Below are positions 61,713 to 64,000 of a DNA stretch of 64,000 nucleotides, one piece after another. Within the stretch, counting starts at the first letter, position 1. Every line of letters starts with the position of its first letter. The position numbers and the translations under genes were made by a program. The notes below the pieces were generated by a model that had not been told where the DNA came from, ran no database searches, and saw nothing but the letters and a program-made list of their open reading frames with translations. The DNA comes from Brachycybe producta (taxonomy: Eukaryota > Arthropoda > Diplopoda > Playtdesmida > Andrognathidae), in contig JAUPFP010000005.1 in the NCBI GenBank assembly GCA_036925085.1, positions 8,438,498-8,502,497 on the forward strand. Direction: 5' to 3'.

Positions 61713-63277
61713 TCAAAAGTTTTCTAACTTCAATATTTTTTTTTAAAAAATTACCATAAATAACTTTTGCAATGCTCAAAAAGTTTTTAGTTTATTTTGC
61801 AAAACAGAAAACTAAAAATGATTTTGGTTTTAACCATTTAATGAAACTAAAATACATTCAACTGAGAATGTGTCTAGTTTGAATAAATGGTTAAAACTAA
61901 ATCATATTTTAGTCCTCAATTTGCATAACGGTAAATTCAATTCTATATAGAAAAACAACACAAACACACTAAGAGTTGTTTGTTGTATAAATGTCTTTAT
62001 AAGCATATATACAGCAGTTAAGATGGAAAAAAGTATACTACACTTTTATACATTATCCCAAGACTGGCTTATCTTTTGGGCTAATTAATCGTTTTTCAAA
62101 CCTGCGTGAAACCTCAGAGACGTAGGGGGTTTCACGATCCTGAGAGTACCAGAGACAGGTATTAAAGAAACTTAAGAAGAAGAAAAAAAAAATGGGTGGT
62201 TTTAAGGGAGAGTTTAGAGAGAAAAACAAGAGACATTTTTCTTCTTCAACATTAGGCTAACATATGTATCATATATATATATATACCCCCCCCCACACAC
62301 ATATTCATTACCCGGGTTTTAAGCTTACTTTATACACTTGGACTATTCACAAACACGTTTTTTTTCCTTATTTTTTAAGTATATAGTTCTATACTAGAAA
62401 GTTTCTTACCCCTTGGTTTTACATGCAAAGTAATATTTTTCACCCCTGGTATGAAACATTATTAATCCTCAATATATAACTCTCTACCCACCCTCTCTCT
62501 CTCCCCCAGAAACTCAGTATGTGAAAGAAAGACGAAAAAAAATTAACATCAACTCATTTGCACAGTTTTTCACAGCAACTACTTTAAGAATAGATCCTTT
62601 TGAAGGGATTATTCACATCACTATTACGATTTTTTTTACTTCTTCTAACTTTTCTTAAATAGCTTCGTGTGTGCCAAACGATATTTTCTTCTGCAAATTA
62701 ATTCAAAACAAACTATGAGGACACACACTGAAAGAGTGGGGTTTAATGAAATAATGCATCATATGAGGTGTTTTTTATTCAAGTTTTTTTTTAAAGATGT
62801 GGGTGGAGATTTTCAAAAGTATTATTACTACTACTACTACTGCTACATATTCTCTTTCTCTCACCCGAATACAAAATTTAATTTTGAATATTAATAAGTA
62901 CTTCAAAAAACATCAATTTTATATATCAGTTTTCATTTTAATTACAAAAAAATTGGGTTTCAACAATGTAATAAGAGTTTCCGAAACTTCAGTCATTCAC
63001 ATACCACCAATACTATATAGTTTATCAACAGACGTTGAAACTGATTTGGGCTCTTGCACATGTTAATTTCGAAGCAAAATTTTTTACAAAATTATAACAT
63101 CCTCATCCTCATACAGAATTTTTCTATTTTAAAAAGTTCAAATGTACATACCATGTAGAGCTACTGTATATTTGTATATCTAGTGTGACCAGTGACCACT
63201 AAACCATTTACTGGAAATTGTGGTTTTCAAATGCAATCAATGTTATCAAAATTGTGACATATGTTAAGAGTCTAGAA
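61713..63277. other. Non-coding DNA, nothing firm
   Basis: A short AT run and a C run lie at about 62272-62295, and CTACTA repeats at about 62825. Overlapping open frames at 62667-63066 are not gene-like. Confidence 0.5.
62105..62136. repeat. 9-bp perfect hairpin
   Basis: CGTGAAACC (62105-62113) and GGTTTCACG (62128-62136) with a 14-nt loop; no further context to assign a role. Confidence 0.7.
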
Positions 63278-63485
63278 CAGTGATTCCCAAAGGATGTGCT
63301 GTAAGATTTGCTAGGTGTGCCGCGAAATTTTGGATGTTAAATTGAATGTATTAATTTATCATCAAATAACATTTTAAAATAAATTTTAACTCTAGATATT
63401 TAAAAAAAAAACAATAAAGAAAACTTTCCTATACATGTATGCAATAAACCAGTGGCTTACAAAAGGTGTGCCATGATTTTTCCTG
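63278..63485. mobile_element. hAT-type fragment, second copy
   Basis: CAGTGATTCCCAAAGGATGTG, TTTGCTAGGTGTGCCGCGAA and a later AAAGGTGTGCCATGATTTTT. Related to 49653-49732 but lacking its central GCGGCACAC segment. Confidence 0.65.
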
Positions 63486-64000
63486 TCAAAAACACTGTAC
63501 CATAAGCAACCACTAGCCTAAACACTCTAGGACTAGCTTTGACTTTCCACTCATTAAGAATACGATCCTAAGTGTTTCAACTCAACTGAGCTACATTTGT
63601 CATTTTACTAAACATTAAAAAGAAGAGAAAAAAAGTCAAAAACATGCCGAACTAAAAGTGGTGGTGACACGACTATTCAATCTATCGTGATAACTCAGTC
63701 ATATAAATTGATTTGAGTATTGAAATGTGAATCTCGATTTAATATGCAACTCTTCCGCTTCAAATTATATGCGTTACATCATTTCAGATAATAACTGCTA
63801 ATAAAGAATGGGTTTCATATTTATGAAAGTGGACTACAATTAAAATTATATTTTAGATAAAACCCTACACCCACAACATATACAGGTATATGATACATGT
63901 ATATCGATTGTGAAAACGAACTATTAGCAAACAGAAAACTCTTGTTTTCTGTTCAAAGAAATATATATTTAACATAAATGTAGGCTTACATAAATAATTT
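63486..64000. other. Non-coding window end
   Basis: Reverse relative of the GGGTCGTATTC repeat at about 63530-63570; otherwise nothing seen. Confidence 0.4.

Overview
Eukaryotic, almost certainly animal (marine-invertebrate-like) genomic DNA. It is very AT-rich (roughly 30% GC by eye) and gene-poor, and it is packed with short non-autonomous DNA transposons, foldback elements, minisatellites and microsatellites. There are no bacterial-style operons, rRNAs, convincing tRNA genes or CRISPR arrays. Spliced exons with GT..AG borders and a tRNA-derived SINE confirm a eukaryote. The species cannot be fixed from the sequence alone.

The one securely identified gene is METTL9 (DREV family, SAM-dependent protein-histidine N1-methyltransferase) on the minus strand. 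Two consecutive internal exons are visible: 18464..18255 (SAM-binding motif I, LDLGAGDG) and 1755..1571 (SCLNLLDRC and PFSPYVE region). They are joined in frame across a ~16.5 kb intron filled with transposon remnants. The N-terminal exons (expected to the right, minus strand) and the C-terminal exon(s) (expected beyond the left edge) were not found.

Other possible coding material is weak or broken. A 208-codon open frame at 37994-38620 has a finger-like Cys/His motif and is cut off by a 22-bp tandem duplication. Two short ATG-plus-splice-donor segments could be first exons: plus strand 33220-33304 and minus strand 327-259. None of the other open frames looks like a gene.

The rest is a dense record of small mobile elements. 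F1 is a ~200-330 bp foldback family with at least ten copies. F2 is a ~155 bp family flanked by TTA (PIF/Harbinger-like) with five copies. F3 is a ~480 bp foldback, one copy with a 6-bp target duplication. F4 is a pair of elements inserted in or beside F1 copies. There is a hAT-like element with a perfect 8-bp target duplication, a pogo/Tigger-like element, a 198-bp hairpin nested in another repeat, an AATTAC-rich repeat carrying an inserted SINE, and several single foldbacks. Tandem repeats include a 156-bp AT microsatellite, a ~450-bp GA tract, ~170-bp, 190-bp and 33-bp repeats, and a decayed minisatellite near 25.2-25.8 kb.

No multi-gene system, defence island or novel pathway is visible. 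The most interesting items are the decayed finger ORF, the two orphan first-exon candidates, the SINE-in-repeat nesting, and the abundance of long-armed foldbacks within and beside the METTL9 locus.
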